Below are positions 18,320-27,301 of a stretch of DNA of 64,000 nt, piece after piece (the first letter of the stretch is position 1; the number at the start of each line of letters is the position of its first letter). The stretch lies in assembly GCF_022369515.1 (NCBI RefSeq), contig NZ_CP059724.1, forward strand, positions 1,364,001-1,428,000. The letters are read 5' to 3'. The position numbers and the translations under genes are program-made. This stretch comes from Paenibacillus sp. 19GGS1-52. Its GTDB lineage: Bacteria > Bacillota > Bacilli > Paenibacillales > Paenibacillaceae. Below the pieces are notes generated by a model. That model worked only from the letters and a program-made list of their open reading frames with translations, did not search any database and was not told the origin of the DNA.

Positions 18320-18724
18320 TTACTTTACTAATAATAAATCCAGTTGATGTTGCAGTTGTTTATTTGCGGGATCTTTTTCTAAAGCGCTGATTATCTTTTC
18401 AATTTGATCCATATCTTTAAAGTTTTCATTATGAACGAATTTTTCGTGTACCCGTGTTTCAAGAGTATAACCGTAATCAAATTCCAGAGTGGAGAAAGTT
18501 GAAAGGGCAGCGATTTTGCTAGCCTGTTCTACTGCAAGAATGCTTGGTGTCGGATTATGTGCTAATTCTAATCTTAAACTGTCTAATTCAGATAGTAAAT
18601 TACTGTCCAGTCTATGAACAACTCTATTATTGCTTACAGTATTACTGAGTTGAACCAAATTTGCTGTTAACAATAAAGCAACTAGAAGTAAAAATAAGAT
18701 AAGCATTTTTTTATTTTTCATCAT
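18320..18724 (-). CDS. Small single-span membrane protein, unknown function
   Basis: About 134 residues: a Lys-rich start (MMKNKKM), one strong transmembrane helix of about 20 residues, and a soluble part with Leu-rich helical segments and an acidic C-terminus. The two adjacent ATGs (18724, 18721) lie 5 and 8 bases after AGGAG, so translation should start there, although the frame stays open upstream to 19081. I recognise no family. The in-frame upstream extension is treated as a remnant of another gene. Confidence 0.55.
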   Translation of the reverse strand: MMKNKKMLILFLLLVALLLTANLVQLSNTVSNNRVVHRLDSNLLSELDSLRLELAHNPTPSILAVEQASKIAALSTFSTLEFDYGYTLETRVHEKFVHNENFKDMDQIEKIISALEKDPANKQLQHQLDLLLVK

Positions 18725-19165
18725 TTTTTCTCCTACCATTGAATACTTGAATTTATCCGCTGGAGTAACCCTTACACTGCCTCCTCCAGGAAAGGAAACA
18801 GAAGGTGTAACCGATAAGGTGGATTCGGCATGTGCATATAATGAATAGGTGTCTGCCACAGTAAGAGTACTTACGTTAGGTTGGAAGCTGAATTTCATAT
18901 AACCTGCATTGTATAAGCTATTGCTAGTTTTTGTCAAACTCATGTTATAAGAAATACCAGCTGAAGCATCGGGTTTGGGCTGTGTATAATCAATTTGATC
19001 TGTTACAAGGGTACCTGAACTAGTGTAAAAGGTGTATTTATACAAGGCTGGAACTTCCAGGGATAACGCTTGAGTTAGCATTTAATCCCAGAGATAGAGC
19101 ATCAGTATCCGGAATAATGGGGAGGTAAGACGGGTCACTATATTGGAAAAAGGGTAACTATTAGC
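18725..19165 (-). pseudogene. Remnant of a secreted/surface protein C-terminus, frameshifted
   Basis: On the minus strand, protein-like sequence continues upstream of the small membrane protein. One frame (18725-19081) encodes about 119 residues rich in Ser/Thr/Tyr, with a glycine turn SFPGGGSVRV. The upstream coding sense (SDPSYLPIIPDTDALSLG) is in the neighbouring frame, with an apparent shift near 19070-19080. No start or ribosome binding site supports an intact gene. The original family is not recognised. Confidence 0.4.
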
Positions 19166-19211
19166 ACTATGAGTTACTCAGCCTCCACAGAAGAATTACA
19201 AGACCCAAATA

Positions 19212-19220
19212 TGATATAAT
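19212..19220 (+). promoter_or_regulatory. Extended -10 promoter before the DUF3891 gene
   Basis: TGATATAAT (extended -10 TGnTATAAT) lies 52 bp before the GTG start. No good -35 is seen. Confidence 0.5.
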
Positions 19221-19272
19221 CTCCATAGTTATTGTAAGATTCGGGTAGAGGAACATTTAGGGAGGAATTACA

Positions 19273-20073
19273 GTGATTTGTCGGGAGCAGACGAAAGCGT
19301 TCGTAATGGTGAAGCAGCATGATCATGGGCTGCTGTCTGGAAAGCTTGCCGTGAAGTTTAAGGCAGAGCATGTGCCGGCAGAAGGCCGCAGGGATGAGGT
19401 ATTGCGGGCGGTAAGCAATCATGACCGCGGCTGGATCGATCTGGATGCTACTCCCTTCTGGAACGATGCGGAGCAGGCGCCTTACAGTTTTATCGATTTT
19501 CCGGTTGTGCCGAAGCTGACTTTCTATAGTCGGGGGCTAGATGAGATAGAAGCGGATACGCCGTATGGAGCATTGTTATGCAGTCTGCATTTCGAGCGTC
19601 TAATTGAAACCTCGGGTGAGGATTGCCCCGAGTTAACGGTATATCAGGAGCAGGAAGAAGAGCGTAGGGCCCGTATCCGCCGTGAACTCGAACAATCAAG
19701 CCCGCTAGGTGAAGACGAGCTGTATTATGATGCTCGGCTTCTGCAATTTAGTGATGACCTGTCGCTATACATGGCATTAAATGAGCCGGGGAGTCCGAAA
19801 TCTGAGGAGCATCCATGGTGGGTAGATGGCTTCTCCGGTACTGAGGATTTCAGCTTTACATCCGGTCGACGGATTACAGCCGAATGGAAGGACTCAACAA
19901 CATTGATGCTGGACCCTTTCCCATTCACTGAGACCTTCGAGGTATCGTTCATGTTGCGCAAGGTGCTTAAATCAGCAGTTGCAGCAAAAGGTCTTGCTCG
20001 CGCATACAGCGAAACGCCTGAAGATGAATGCAGAATTTTGGTGTCAGATCGTCGTGGAGGAAGCATAGAATAA
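19273..20073 (+). CDS. DUF3891 family protein
   Basis: A 266-residue soluble protein. The start MICREQTKAFVMVKQHDHGLLSG, the later SNHDRGWIDLD and the FYSRGLDEIEADTPYGALLCSLHF region are typical of DUF3891. The conserved His/Asp pattern hints at a metal-dependent HD-like enzyme, but I know of no established function. GTG start with AGGGAGGA upstream. The next gene begins 11 bp later, so it may head an operon with the channel and phosphoesterase. Confidence 0.75.
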   Translation: MICREQTKAFVMVKQHDHGLLSGKLAVKFKAEHVPAEGRRDEVLRAVSNHDRGWIDLDATPFWNDAEQAPYSFIDFPVVPKLTFYSRGLDEIEADTPYGALLCSLHFERLIETSGEDCPELTVYQEQEEERRARIRRELEQSSPLGEDELYYDARLLQFSDDLSLYMALNEPGSPKSEEHPWWVDGFSGTEDFSFTSGRRITAEWKDSTTLMLDPFPFTETFEVSFMLRKVLKSAVAAKGLARAYSETPEDECRILVSDRRGGSIE

Positions 20074-20083
20074 GGACAGGGAT

Positions 20084-20755
20084 GTGGAGGCCATGGCTTG
20101 GTGGATGTGGACCCTGAATGTTTCAGTAGTGATACTGCTGGTATTTTTATCCTATCGGATGAAGTATAAGTGGCTGGGCAAAGGAATGTTGCTGGCTCCG
20201 ATACTGATCTATGTGCTTTTTTCGGTGGAGGATTTGCTGAACTGGATTGATTTGGGTACTCTCTTGACAGGTAGCAGAGGCATGCGTGGTCTGATCTTAA
20301 TCTTCTGTCTGGTCTCAGTCCTGTTTTATATTATTTTCATTTTTAATGAAATTAAGGAATCCAACAGTAAGGAAGTTAAGCTGCAGCAGACGCTGGTCCG
20401 TATCAGTGTGGCTGCCTTCACCTGTATTATTTTTTTTACTATTGTATATACATCTATCTATAAGCTGTTTGGACAATCCTCGTTTCAGGGAAAAGGTCTA
20501 GGAGAAGATTTGCTTAGCCAACTCATCACATTTCTGTACTTTAGCGTAGCTACCTTTGCAACGGTTGGGTACGGAGATATTGCCCCGATAGACAATACTT
20601 CGCGGCTCGTAGTGATTATGCAGATTAGCTTTAGTTTTATTACCGTTGCCTATGCGCTGTCCATGCTGGGCTTGTTCCGTAAAATTCTGGGACCACACTC
20701 GGAAGAAGCGGTAGAGGCAGAAATCGAGGTTAAACTCGATACGGAGTTGAAATAA
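20084..20755 (+). CDS. Two-pore-helix type K+ channel protein
   Basis: A 223-residue membrane protein with three to four N-terminal hydrophobic segments, then a pore helix and the K+ selectivity filter TVGYGD (about residues 162-167), then a final helix. The pore module is KcsA/voltage-gated-like. There is no RCK domain; the C-terminus is a short acidic tail. GTG at 20084 is used, but ATG at 20093 is possible. It lies between the DUF3891 gene and a phosphoesterase on the same strand with short gaps. Confidence 0.85.
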   Translation: MEAMAWWMWTLNVSVVILLVFLSYRMKYKWLGKGMLLAPILIYVLFSVEDLLNWIDLGTLLTGSRGMRGLILIFCLVSVLFYIIFIFNEIKESNSKEVKLQQTLVRISVAAFTCIIFFTIVYTSIYKLFGQSSFQGKGLGEDLLSQLITFLYFSVATFATVGYGDIAPIDNTSRLVVIMQISFSFITVAYALSMLGLFRKILGPHSEEAVEAEIEVKLDTELK

Positions 20756-20771
20756 GAAAGGAGAAATCCCT

Positions 20772-21707
20772 ATGAATAAAAGAAAGCCTGGGGCTTCTCC
20801 CAATAATGATCCTGATTTAGCTACGGGGGGCAGCCCATATCCTTCCCGTACTCCAGGAAACGGTGACAAACGGAAGATCTCGCGTCGTCAGTTTCTGGCC
20901 CGAGGAGCGGCTACCGTAATTGGCGCCGGCTTGTTCACAAGTGGATATGCCTGGCAGGGAGAACCACGCTGGCTTGATGTCACAAGGATGGAATTGCCAC
21001 TGCGCGGTCTTCCCACTGCATTTGCTGGAATCAAAGTGGTTCATTTCAGTGACACTCATCTTGGTTTCAACAAAGGTGTCCATGATTTGGCTAAGCTGGT
21101 TGCTCATATCAAAGAGGCTGAGCCGGATCTGATTTGCTTCACCGGTGATATTGTAGACAGTAACCCTGAGGATCTTGTGGATTCGGTGTCAATTCTTGCA
21201 GAATTAACTGCTCCTTTAGGGAAATTTGCAATTCTGGGCAACCATGACTACAAGAATACCGCAAGTGTCACCGAAATGCTGCAGTCAGCGGGTTTTAAGG
21301 TACTAAGGAACGAATCATATGTGCTTAAGCGGGGCGGAGAAGTTATGGCGGTTACCGGATTGGATGATCTGCTAAAAGGCATGCCGGACCCTGAGGCTGC
21401 ACTGTCTGGTGTTCCAGCGGGAACGTTCACACTGCTGCTGATGCATGAGCCGGATTATGCCGATACAGCGGAGGCTTATCCATTTCATCTGCAGTTATCA
21501 GGACACAGTCATGGCGGACAAATTCGCCTGCCCATTGCCGGTCCAATGTACACTCCAAACGGAGCACTAAAATACATAGCAGGACTGTATTATACGGAGC
21601 ATAAGGCGATGCCTGTTTATGTTAATAGAGGTTTTGGTGAGACTTATTTGCCCTTTCGCTTGCTATGTAGACCGGAATTGACGGTTATTACCTTGCGGCG
21701 GGCATAA
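20772..21707 (+). CDS. Tat-exported metallophosphoesterase (YkuE-like)
   Basis: A 311-residue enzyme with all calcineurin-like motifs: FSDTHLG, FTGDIVDS, LGNHDY, HEPD and SGHSHGGQIRLP, which bind two metal ions. The N-terminus has a hydrophilic stretch and then KISRRQFLARGAA, a twin-arginine signal, with a hydrophobic core to about residue 60. Bacillus YkuE, of the same design, is Tat-exported and held at the cell wall. The ribosome binding site is AAAGGAG; the gene starts 16 bp after the channel gene. Confidence 0.88.
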   Translation: MNKRKPGASPNNDPDLATGGSPYPSRTPGNGDKRKISRRQFLARGAATVIGAGLFTSGYAWQGEPRWLDVTRMELPLRGLPTAFAGIKVVHFSDTHLGFNKGVHDLAKLVAHIKEAEPDLICFTGDIVDSNPEDLVDSVSILAELTAPLGKFAILGNHDYKNTASVTEMLQSAGFKVLRNESYVLKRGGEVMAVTGLDDLLKGMPDPEAALSGVPAGTFTLLLMHEPDYADTAEAYPFHLQLSGHSHGGQIRLPIAGPMYTPNGALKYIAGLYYTEHKAMPVYVNRGFGETYLPFRLLCRPELTVITLRRA

Positions 21708-21743
21708 CATGAAGAATGGTAAGCTACAGGAAGGGGCAAGAAA

Positions 21744-22283
21744 ATGAGTACCTACGGAGTAGAATGGTTCCAGCCACAGCAAGGAATAGCGGTTGAGCTA
21801 AGGCCAATGCTGCGCGAGGATACTTATCTATTGCGAACACTGCTCTCTCGACCGGAAGTACAGCCGCATATTATGATGCGCAGTGGAGCAGGGACACAAG
21901 CCTACCTGGACAAACTTGTACAGCAGATGTTATCCTGCTTCGATCCTGGTGCACTGCATATAGGCATCTATATAAATGGGCAGCGGGAGCTGATCGGAAC
22001 CGTCTCTTTACAGAATTGGAACCGCCGAGAAGGGTCGGCAATACTTGGCTACGTTATTGATCCGGCATGGTGGGGGCACGGGTTTGCGACTGAAGCGGTC
22101 GGACTATTGCTGAATTACAGCATTCAAGAGCTTGGAGTGAAGAAGGTGGAGGGGCGCTGCCGAGGAGATAACTTCAGGTCAGAACGGGTGATGGTGAAGA
22201 ATGGAATGACCCTGGAACGAATCTTGCCGCGGGCGGGTTCTCTAGTGGATGTAATGAAAGTATTCACATTGTTACACAAATGA
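21744..22283 (+). CDS. GNAT family N-acetyltransferase (RimJ/RimL type)
   Basis: A 179-residue single GNAT domain. The acetyl-CoA loop region reads IDPAWWGHGFATEAVGLLL, followed by KKVEGRCRGDNFRSERVMVKNGM, the pattern of the RimJ/RimL-like acetyltransferase_3 group. The substrate cannot be told. It follows the phosphoesterase by 36 bp and has its own GGGGC ribosome binding site. Confidence 0.85.
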   Translation: MSTYGVEWFQPQQGIAVELRPMLREDTYLLRTLLSRPEVQPHIMMRSGAGTQAYLDKLVQQMLSCFDPGALHIGIYINGQRELIGTVSLQNWNRREGSAILGYVIDPAWWGHGFATEAVGLLLNYSIQELGVKKVEGRCRGDNFRSERVMVKNGMTLERILPRAGSLVDVMKVFTLLHK

Positions 22284-22360
22284 AATAATGTCGTTATCAA
22301 ACTCTAACAGGCCTAGGCTATACTAAACCCATGACCCCCTTTTAAAATATATATACTTTG

Positions 22361-22388
22361 GGACCCGTTGATTCGGGTCCATTTTTTT
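22361..22388. terminator. Terminator between GNAT and hisJ-like genes
   Basis: GGACCCG pairs with CGGGTCC, followed by ATTTTTTT. It sits between convergent genes. Confidence 0.8.
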
Positions 22389-22403
22389 GTCTATTCTGAT
22401 CCG

Positions 22404-23216
22404 CTATTCTAACGGAACGGTTATCTTCTCGCGTTGTTTGTAGTACACCCATTCGGTATAGCCAATTTCTTTCAAACGTGTCGCCACCAATTCCCGTTCA
22501 TCTGCCACTCGGGAAGGCTTATGGGCATCAGATCCGAAGGTGACCTCCACTCCCCAAAAGAGCGCCCGCTCCAGAATGGCATCGGAGGGATACCAGCCCC
22601 CACATAGTTTAGTGCCCCCAGATGTATTAATCTCAATAGAAACACCACATTCTCCGATAACACGGAGACACTCATCAATCGGTCCAGGGGTAGGAATGTC
22701 CGAAAAAGGAGGGTAATTCCCCTTCATAGCGTCAATGTGGCCGAGAATTTGAAACATACCACTGCGAGCCGATTCTGCGATCATCTGGTAATATTCAGTT
22801 TTGTCAGCGATTTGTTCTTGAGGCGTGCGGTTTTTCCAGCGATTTTTGTTAAAAATACTGATCCCCTTAACATTATGTACCGAGCCGATTACATAATCAA
22901 AAGGATATGCAGAGAGAATCTTCCGATAAACTTCAGCATACTCGGCAAAATAATCAGATTCGATGCCTAACAGAACATCGATAGTGCCTTCATACTCCTT
23001 TTTTAAGGAGAGCACTTCATCTACGTAATGAGTAAGTTCTGATTTGCCCATGGCTATGAGGGGGAAAGCTTGCTCAGATGGGCTTCCAAAATACGGAGAA
23101 TGGTCAGAAATACCTATAGCGCCTAGTCCAGCAGCGAGTCCGGCTTCAATATAATCCCGAATATTCCCGTCAGCATGACCGCAGCGGAAATGATGTGTAT
23201 GCAGATCGAATTTCAT
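22404..23216 (-). CDS. hisJ: PHP-domain histidinol-phosphatase (HisJ-like)
   Basis: A 270-residue PHP-family phosphoesterase, close in length to Bacillus HisJ. Metal-binding motifs are FDLHTHHFRCGHADG at the N-terminus, SDHSPY, LGIESDY, GSVHN, LGHIDAMK and FGSDAHKP. HisJ removes phosphate from histidinol phosphate in histidine synthesis. No other his genes are present here. It lies 35 bp after a LysR gene on the same strand and may be co-transcribed with it. Confidence 0.8.
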   Translation of the reverse strand: MKFDLHTHHFRCGHADGNIRDYIEAGLAAGLGAIGISDHSPYFGSPSEQAFPLIAMGKSELTHYVDEVLSLKKEYEGTIDVLLGIESDYFAEYAEVYRKILSAYPFDYVIGSVHNVKGISIFNKNRWKNRTPQEQIADKTEYYQMIAESARSGMFQILGHIDAMKGNYPPFSDIPTPGPIDECLRVIGECGVSIEINTSGGTKLCGGWYPSDAILERALFWGVEVTFGSDAHKPSRVADERELVATRLKEIGYTEWVYYKQREKITVPLE

Positions 23217-23251
23217 GGATAATCATCTCCTTTGAGCCTAATGATCTATTG

Positions 23252-24154
23252 TTATTCTGAACCGATAAACTGTGTTTCCGGCATGCCTTTGAGGTCGCTC
23301 AGGAATTGCCGCATAGCTGAGTTGACGTATTTGCCAGACTTCGTAATGACACCTACAGGATGAGTAACCTCAAGCTCCATAATGGGAACGATTTTGAGGG
23401 AGCCGGCTCGGACCTCTGCGGTAACCGATAATTTGGAGATGATGGCAGCGCCAAGATCCAGCTCTACCATTCGTTTCACTTCCTCACTGCTGGTCAGCTC
23501 CATGATGACCTGCGGTTGGATGCCATGTTTGACAAACACCTCGTCTGCAAATCTGCGGCCCACCGTGTCGGGTGAGAGCAGGATTAGCGGGGTTCTCCCC
23601 AAAGCCTCAATTCCGGCTGATTTGACCAATGCGAGAGGATGCCGCGGAGAGACCACTAGCTCGAACGTATCGTAATACAGAGTTGAGGTAGTCATAGTGG
23701 GACTGCGCCCGATCAAATAACCTATCCCTACATCTACTATTCCACTCTCCACTTGCTGATAAATCTGGGATGAAGACATCGATGAGATGGATGTTTTGAT
23801 GTGAGGGAACTGGTCCTGAAAATAGGAAAGGATACGCGGTAAAATTTGAATAGCGATGGATGTAGTGGTACCCAGAATAATATGCCCTTGAGGATTCTCA
23901 TCGAGATCCGCAAGGCGCTGCTTAAGCTCATCGACAATATTCACAATTTGCACCGCATGCTCGAGAAAGACCGTCCCTCTGTCGGTAAGCGTTACCGGCT
24001 GGTTCCGGTCAACCAATTGTGTTTTGAACTCCTCTTCGAGGCTTTTGATTTGTGCTGAGACTGCAGGTTGGGTCAGGTTAAGCAGTTCTCCTGCTTTGCG
24101 AAAGCTCATTGTTTTGGAGATCGTGATCAGCGTCTCCAGCTGGCTGATGTTCAT
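23252..24154 (-). CDS. LysR family transcriptional regulator
   Basis: A 300-residue LysR protein. The DNA-binding helices are MSFRKAGELLNLTQPAVSAQIKSL near residues 15-40. The effector domain follows (HIILGTTTSIAIQILPRIL). It resembles the CysL/CbbR-like group, but the target is not evident. It is divergent from cheX across 253 bp and upstream of hisJ, with a weak AGGGAGG site. Confidence 0.88.
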   Translation of the reverse strand: MNISQLETLITISKTMSFRKAGELLNLTQPAVSAQIKSLEEEFKTQLVDRNQPVTLTDRGTVFLEHAVQIVNIVDELKQRLADLDENPQGHIILGTTTSIAIQILPRILSYFQDQFPHIKTSISSMSSSQIYQQVESGIVDVGIGYLIGRSPTMTTSTLYYDTFELVVSPRHPLALVKSAGIEALGRTPLILLSPDTVGRRFADEVFVKHGIQPQVIMELTSSEEVKRMVELDLGAAIISKLSVTAEVRAGSLKIVPIMELEVTHPVGVITKSGKYVNSAMRQFLSDLKGMPETQFIGSE

Positions 24155-24303
24155 GGACTACCTCCCTTAGGTCAACCGTTTGTGAGTGCCGATTATTTAT
24201 ATATCTTACGCTCAATGTTGGCATTTGATTAAATTATAGGAGATTACTCCCGGTAGGGCAATGTTAAGCAAAAACTATCTTGGGATTTCGATCGACAAGA
24301 CCC

Positions 24304-24330
24304 TTAATTTTTGGTGAATTGTGCCGATAT
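24304..24330 (+). promoter_or_regulatory. SigD (motility) type promoter for cheX
   Basis: A perfect SigD -10 box GCCGATAT (24323-24330) is preceded at 15 nt by TTAA; the consensus is TAAA-N15-GCCGATAT. Its position about 78 bp before a chemotaxis gene supports it. Confidence 0.7.
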
Positions 24331-24407
24331 ATAAAGTATAATGAATCAATATTGCTTGGGACTTTTGATATAGTCTTAAAGCCCGGTAAAGGGGGGACAA
24401 CACTTTC

Positions 24408-24863
24408 ATGAAAGCAGAAGTAATTAATCCGTTTTTAGAGTCTGCACGTATTGTAATTGAACAGGTGATTCAGATCTCACCATCCACTGGTATTCCGGGT
24501 ATCAAAGAAATTGAGCTGATCGACAATCATATATGGATTCAAGTCGGAATGTCAGGTCAGTTAACTGGAAATATTATCTTTGGTATCGCCGAACAAGTAG
24601 CACTTAAGATTGTGTCAGCGATGATGGGCGGCTATCTCATCACTGAAATGGACGAGATGGGAAAAAGTGCGATTTCAGAGCTGGGCAATATGATCAGCGG
24701 CAACGCCAGTACAATTTTATCGAACCAGGGAGTGTTGGTGGATATTACCCCGCCTAAGCTAATGCATATGGAAAGCATGTCCATTTTACCCCGCAGAGCG
24801 CTAAGCATCCCATTGCTGATGGAAGGAATCGGAGAATTGGATATTCAGGTGATGATCTCTTAA
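24408..24863 (+). CDS. cheX: CheX-type chemotaxis phosphatase
   Basis: A 151-residue protein of the CheC/CheX family with one active-site helix, ISELGNMISGNAST, containing the E-x-x-N pair that dephosphorylates CheY-P. The single motif and short length fit CheX rather than CheC. It stands alone away from a flagellar operon, but the upstream SigD-type promoter links it to motility. The ribosome binding site is weakly placed (AAAGGGGGG, 8-12 bases upstream). Confidence 0.88.
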   Translation: MKAEVINPFLESARIVIEQVIQISPSTGIPGIKEIELIDNHIWIQVGMSGQLTGNIIFGIAEQVALKIVSAMMGGYLITEMDEMGKSAISELGNMISGNASTILSNQGVLVDITPPKLMHMESMSILPRRALSIPLLMEGIGELDIQVMIS

Positions 24864-24891
24864 TAGATACTGGGGAGCTGAAATACAGTCC

Positions 24892-25668
24892 ATGATATTA
24901 AAAGATAAGGTTGTTGTTATCACAGGGGCATCAAGCGGTATTGGTGCTCTTACGGCACAAATGCTCGGTAAGCGTGGCGCAATTCCTATTCTTGTAGCCC
25001 GCTCTACAGACAAGCTGAAAGAAACAGCGGCCGGCATTCCGGGCGTTTTTGGTATGTATTCCTGCGATGTAAGAGATGAAGCAGCAGTCAAGGGGACTTT
25101 TGCACAGATCTTATCCACATATGGCCAAATTGATATTTTACTCAATAACGCCGGATATGGAAAATTCGCATTTTTTACCGACATGGAAGTTCAGGAATTT
25201 GATGACATGATGGACGTCAACTATATGGGGATTGTCCGCTGTACGAAGGCTGTTCTACCATCTATGCTGGAACGGGGAAGCGGTCAGATTGTCAATGTGG
25301 CCTCCATGGCAGGCAAGATTGGCACAGCCAAATCGGTTGCCTATACAGCTACCAAGCATGCTGTATTAGGCTTTACGAATGCGCTGCGCCAAGAGCTGCG
25401 GGGAAGTGGAATTACCATATCGGCTGTAAATCCCGGCCCGATAGCGACTGATTTCTTCAAAACCGCTGACCCTTCCGGTAAATATGAGAAAAGTATGGCC
25501 CGAATTATCATGACACCAGAGCACGTCTCTTCCAAGATTGTAAAGCTCATGGAGAAGGGCAAGGAAGAAGTTGATCTTCCAGGTCTGGCGGGGTTCGGCA
25601 TAAGGTTGTACGGTCTGTTTCCCCGCCTGGCAGATAAGCTTACCTACAAGGCGATGAACAGGAAATAG
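24892..25668 (+). CDS. Short-chain dehydrogenase/reductase
   Basis: A 258-residue classical SDR. The cofactor motif is TGASSGIG at about residues 10-17. NNAG follows, then the catalytic Ser (VASMAGKIG), Tyr and Lys in YTATK. A C-terminal hydrophobic or basic tail (KLTYKAMNRK) fits the DltE/YqjQ-like group. The substrate is unknown. It lies 28 bp after cheX with GGGGAG before the ATG. Confidence 0.9.
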   Translation: MILKDKVVVITGASSGIGALTAQMLGKRGAIPILVARSTDKLKETAAGIPGVFGMYSCDVRDEAAVKGTFAQILSTYGQIDILLNNAGYGKFAFFTDMEVQEFDDMMDVNYMGIVRCTKAVLPSMLERGSGQIVNVASMAGKIGTAKSVAYTATKHAVLGFTNALRQELRGSGITISAVNPGPIATDFFKTADPSGKYEKSMARIIMTPEHVSSKIVKLMEKGKEEVDLPGLAGFGIRLYGLFPRLADKLTYKAMNRK

Positions 25669-25688
25669 AATGTTGCATCGGATTAAGC

Positions 25689-25717
25689 GGCCTTCCATTT
25701 GGTGGAGAGGCCTTTTT
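25689..25717 (+). terminator. Terminator after the SDR gene
   Basis: GGCCTTCCA pairs with TGGAGAGGCC, followed by TTTTT. Confidence 0.8.
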
Positions 25718-25765
25718 GGCATATAATAAAGATATTATCTCAATCGAAAAGGATGAATTACAATT

Positions 25766-27301
25766 ATGAATAAAGCTTCTTTTGCGGCTATCGGCATTCA
25801 GGAAGACCTCATTGCCAGATTGTCAGAATTCGGCATTAACGAACCATCCCCGGTACAAGAGCAGAGTATTCCCCTTCTGCTGGAGGGTAGAGATGTTCTT
25901 GCTGCATCACAGACAGGAACAGGCAAGACGCTGGCATACCTGCTGCCGCTGCTCCAAAATATTAATCCGGAGCAGAGAGCCGTGCAGAAGATGGTATTGG
26001 CGCCTACTCAGGAACTGGCGATGCAAATCGTACGCGAGGCAGAGCGTTATGGGGCACACCGTGGTATCCGAGTGCTGGGTCTCATCGGCGGAGCGGCCAT
26101 GAAGCGCCAAATTGATAAGCTGCGCGATCATCCTCAGTTGGTTGTAGGTACTCCCGGGCGTATACGGGAACTGATTGGTATGCGTAAGCTGAAGATGCAT
26201 GATGTCAGCACGATTGTGATTGACGAAGCAGACCAAATGTTTCAGCTAAGCGGTGCAGGTGAAGTAACCAAGATCGTCAGCAGTGCACAGCGTACGCGTC
26301 AGTTGGTGATGCTGTCCGCGACGATTGGTCTTGAGACTAAAGCGATGGCTTTTAAGGAAATGAAGGATATGGCTGAGATTGGTATCGACCCTGGCGTAAT
26401 GACAACTCAGAGCTTGGAGCATCATTATGTAGTCGCTGAGGAACGCAACAAGATTGACATGCTGCGCCGTGTGATTCGTCATTATAATCCCGACCGGGCA
26501 CTGGTATTCGTGAATACTAATGATGACATTTCAGATATAGTGGGCAAACTGAACCACTTAGGGCTGACTGCAGCCTCTATCTCTGGGGATGCAGACAAGG
26601 TAACACGCAGCAATGTGTTAGCTGGTTTCCGGGGTGGGAAATTCCGTGTGCTGGTGGCCAGTGACGTAGCTGCAAGAGGGTTGGATATTGAGAATCTTGC
26701 GCTTGTAGTCAGCTTTGATCCAGCATTTGATTCCGAGCATTATGTGCATCGGGCTGGACGTACAGGGCGTATGGGACGCAAAGGCTTGTCGGTAAGCATC
26801 GTGACCGAGCAACAGACCTTTATTATGCGTAAATTTGCCAAGGAGCTGGATATTTCACTAGAGGAGCGTGAAATGTTCGCAGGTAAGGTATTCGCTGCCG
26901 ACGAAGCCCGTGGGTCTGCCCGCAGCGAAGGAAATGGACCCCGCCGCGAAGGAACGGCTGCGCGTAGTGAGGGAACTCCGGCCCGCCGCGAAGGAATAAC
27001 TGGACGCAGTGAAGGAACACCTGCCCGCCGCGAAGGAATTACAGCGCGTAGTGCCAAGCCGCCAGTACGGACTGCTGGCGTAGAACTGGATGCAGGCACT
27101 GTGAAGCGCGACGAGCCTATGATGCCAGAGAAGACGATTGCGCCTTCAGGCGGAGAACTGCGGCGCGACCCACAGCGCAAGGTGAATCCAGCCGCGCCTG
27201 CGGGCAAGCGCAGCAGCAATGCAGAGCGTGAGCGCGAACGCAAGAACAAGGGCGCGCCAAAGTGGCTGAAGAACAAAACCCCGAGAGGTGACGGTCAATG
27301 A
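25766..27301 (+). CDS. DEAD-box ATP-dependent RNA helicase
   Basis: A 511-residue helicase with all motifs in order: Q-motif (SPVQEQSIP), ASQTGTGKT, PTQELA, GTPGR, DEAD, LSATIG, VFVNT, SDVAARGLD and HRAGRTGR. The last 130 residues are a basic, low-complexity tail with about seven RREG/RSEG repeats (residues about 385-435), likely an RNA-binding extension that evolves by repeat slippage. Its stop codon overlaps the ecsA start (ATGA), so translation may be coupled. It may act in ribosome assembly or cold adaptation; the exact orthologue is unclear. Confidence 0.93.
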   Translation: MNKASFAAIGIQEDLIARLSEFGINEPSPVQEQSIPLLLEGRDVLAASQTGTGKTLAYLLPLLQNINPEQRAVQKMVLAPTQELAMQIVREAERYGAHRGIRVLGLIGGAAMKRQIDKLRDHPQLVVGTPGRIRELIGMRKLKMHDVSTIVIDEADQMFQLSGAGEVTKIVSSAQRTRQLVMLSATIGLETKAMAFKEMKDMAEIGIDPGVMTTQSLEHHYVVAEERNKIDMLRRVIRHYNPDRALVFVNTNDDISDIVGKLNHLGLTAASISGDADKVTRSNVLAGFRGGKFRVLVASDVAARGLDIENLALVVSFDPAFDSEHYVHRAGRTGRMGRKGLSVSIVTEQQTFIMRKFAKELDISLEEREMFAGKVFAADEARGSARSEGNGPRREGTAARSEGTPARREGITGRSEGTPARREGITARSAKPPVRTAGVELDAGTVKRDEPMMPEKTIAPSGGELRRDPQRKVNPAAPAGKRSSNAERERERKNKGAPKWLKNKTPRGDGQ

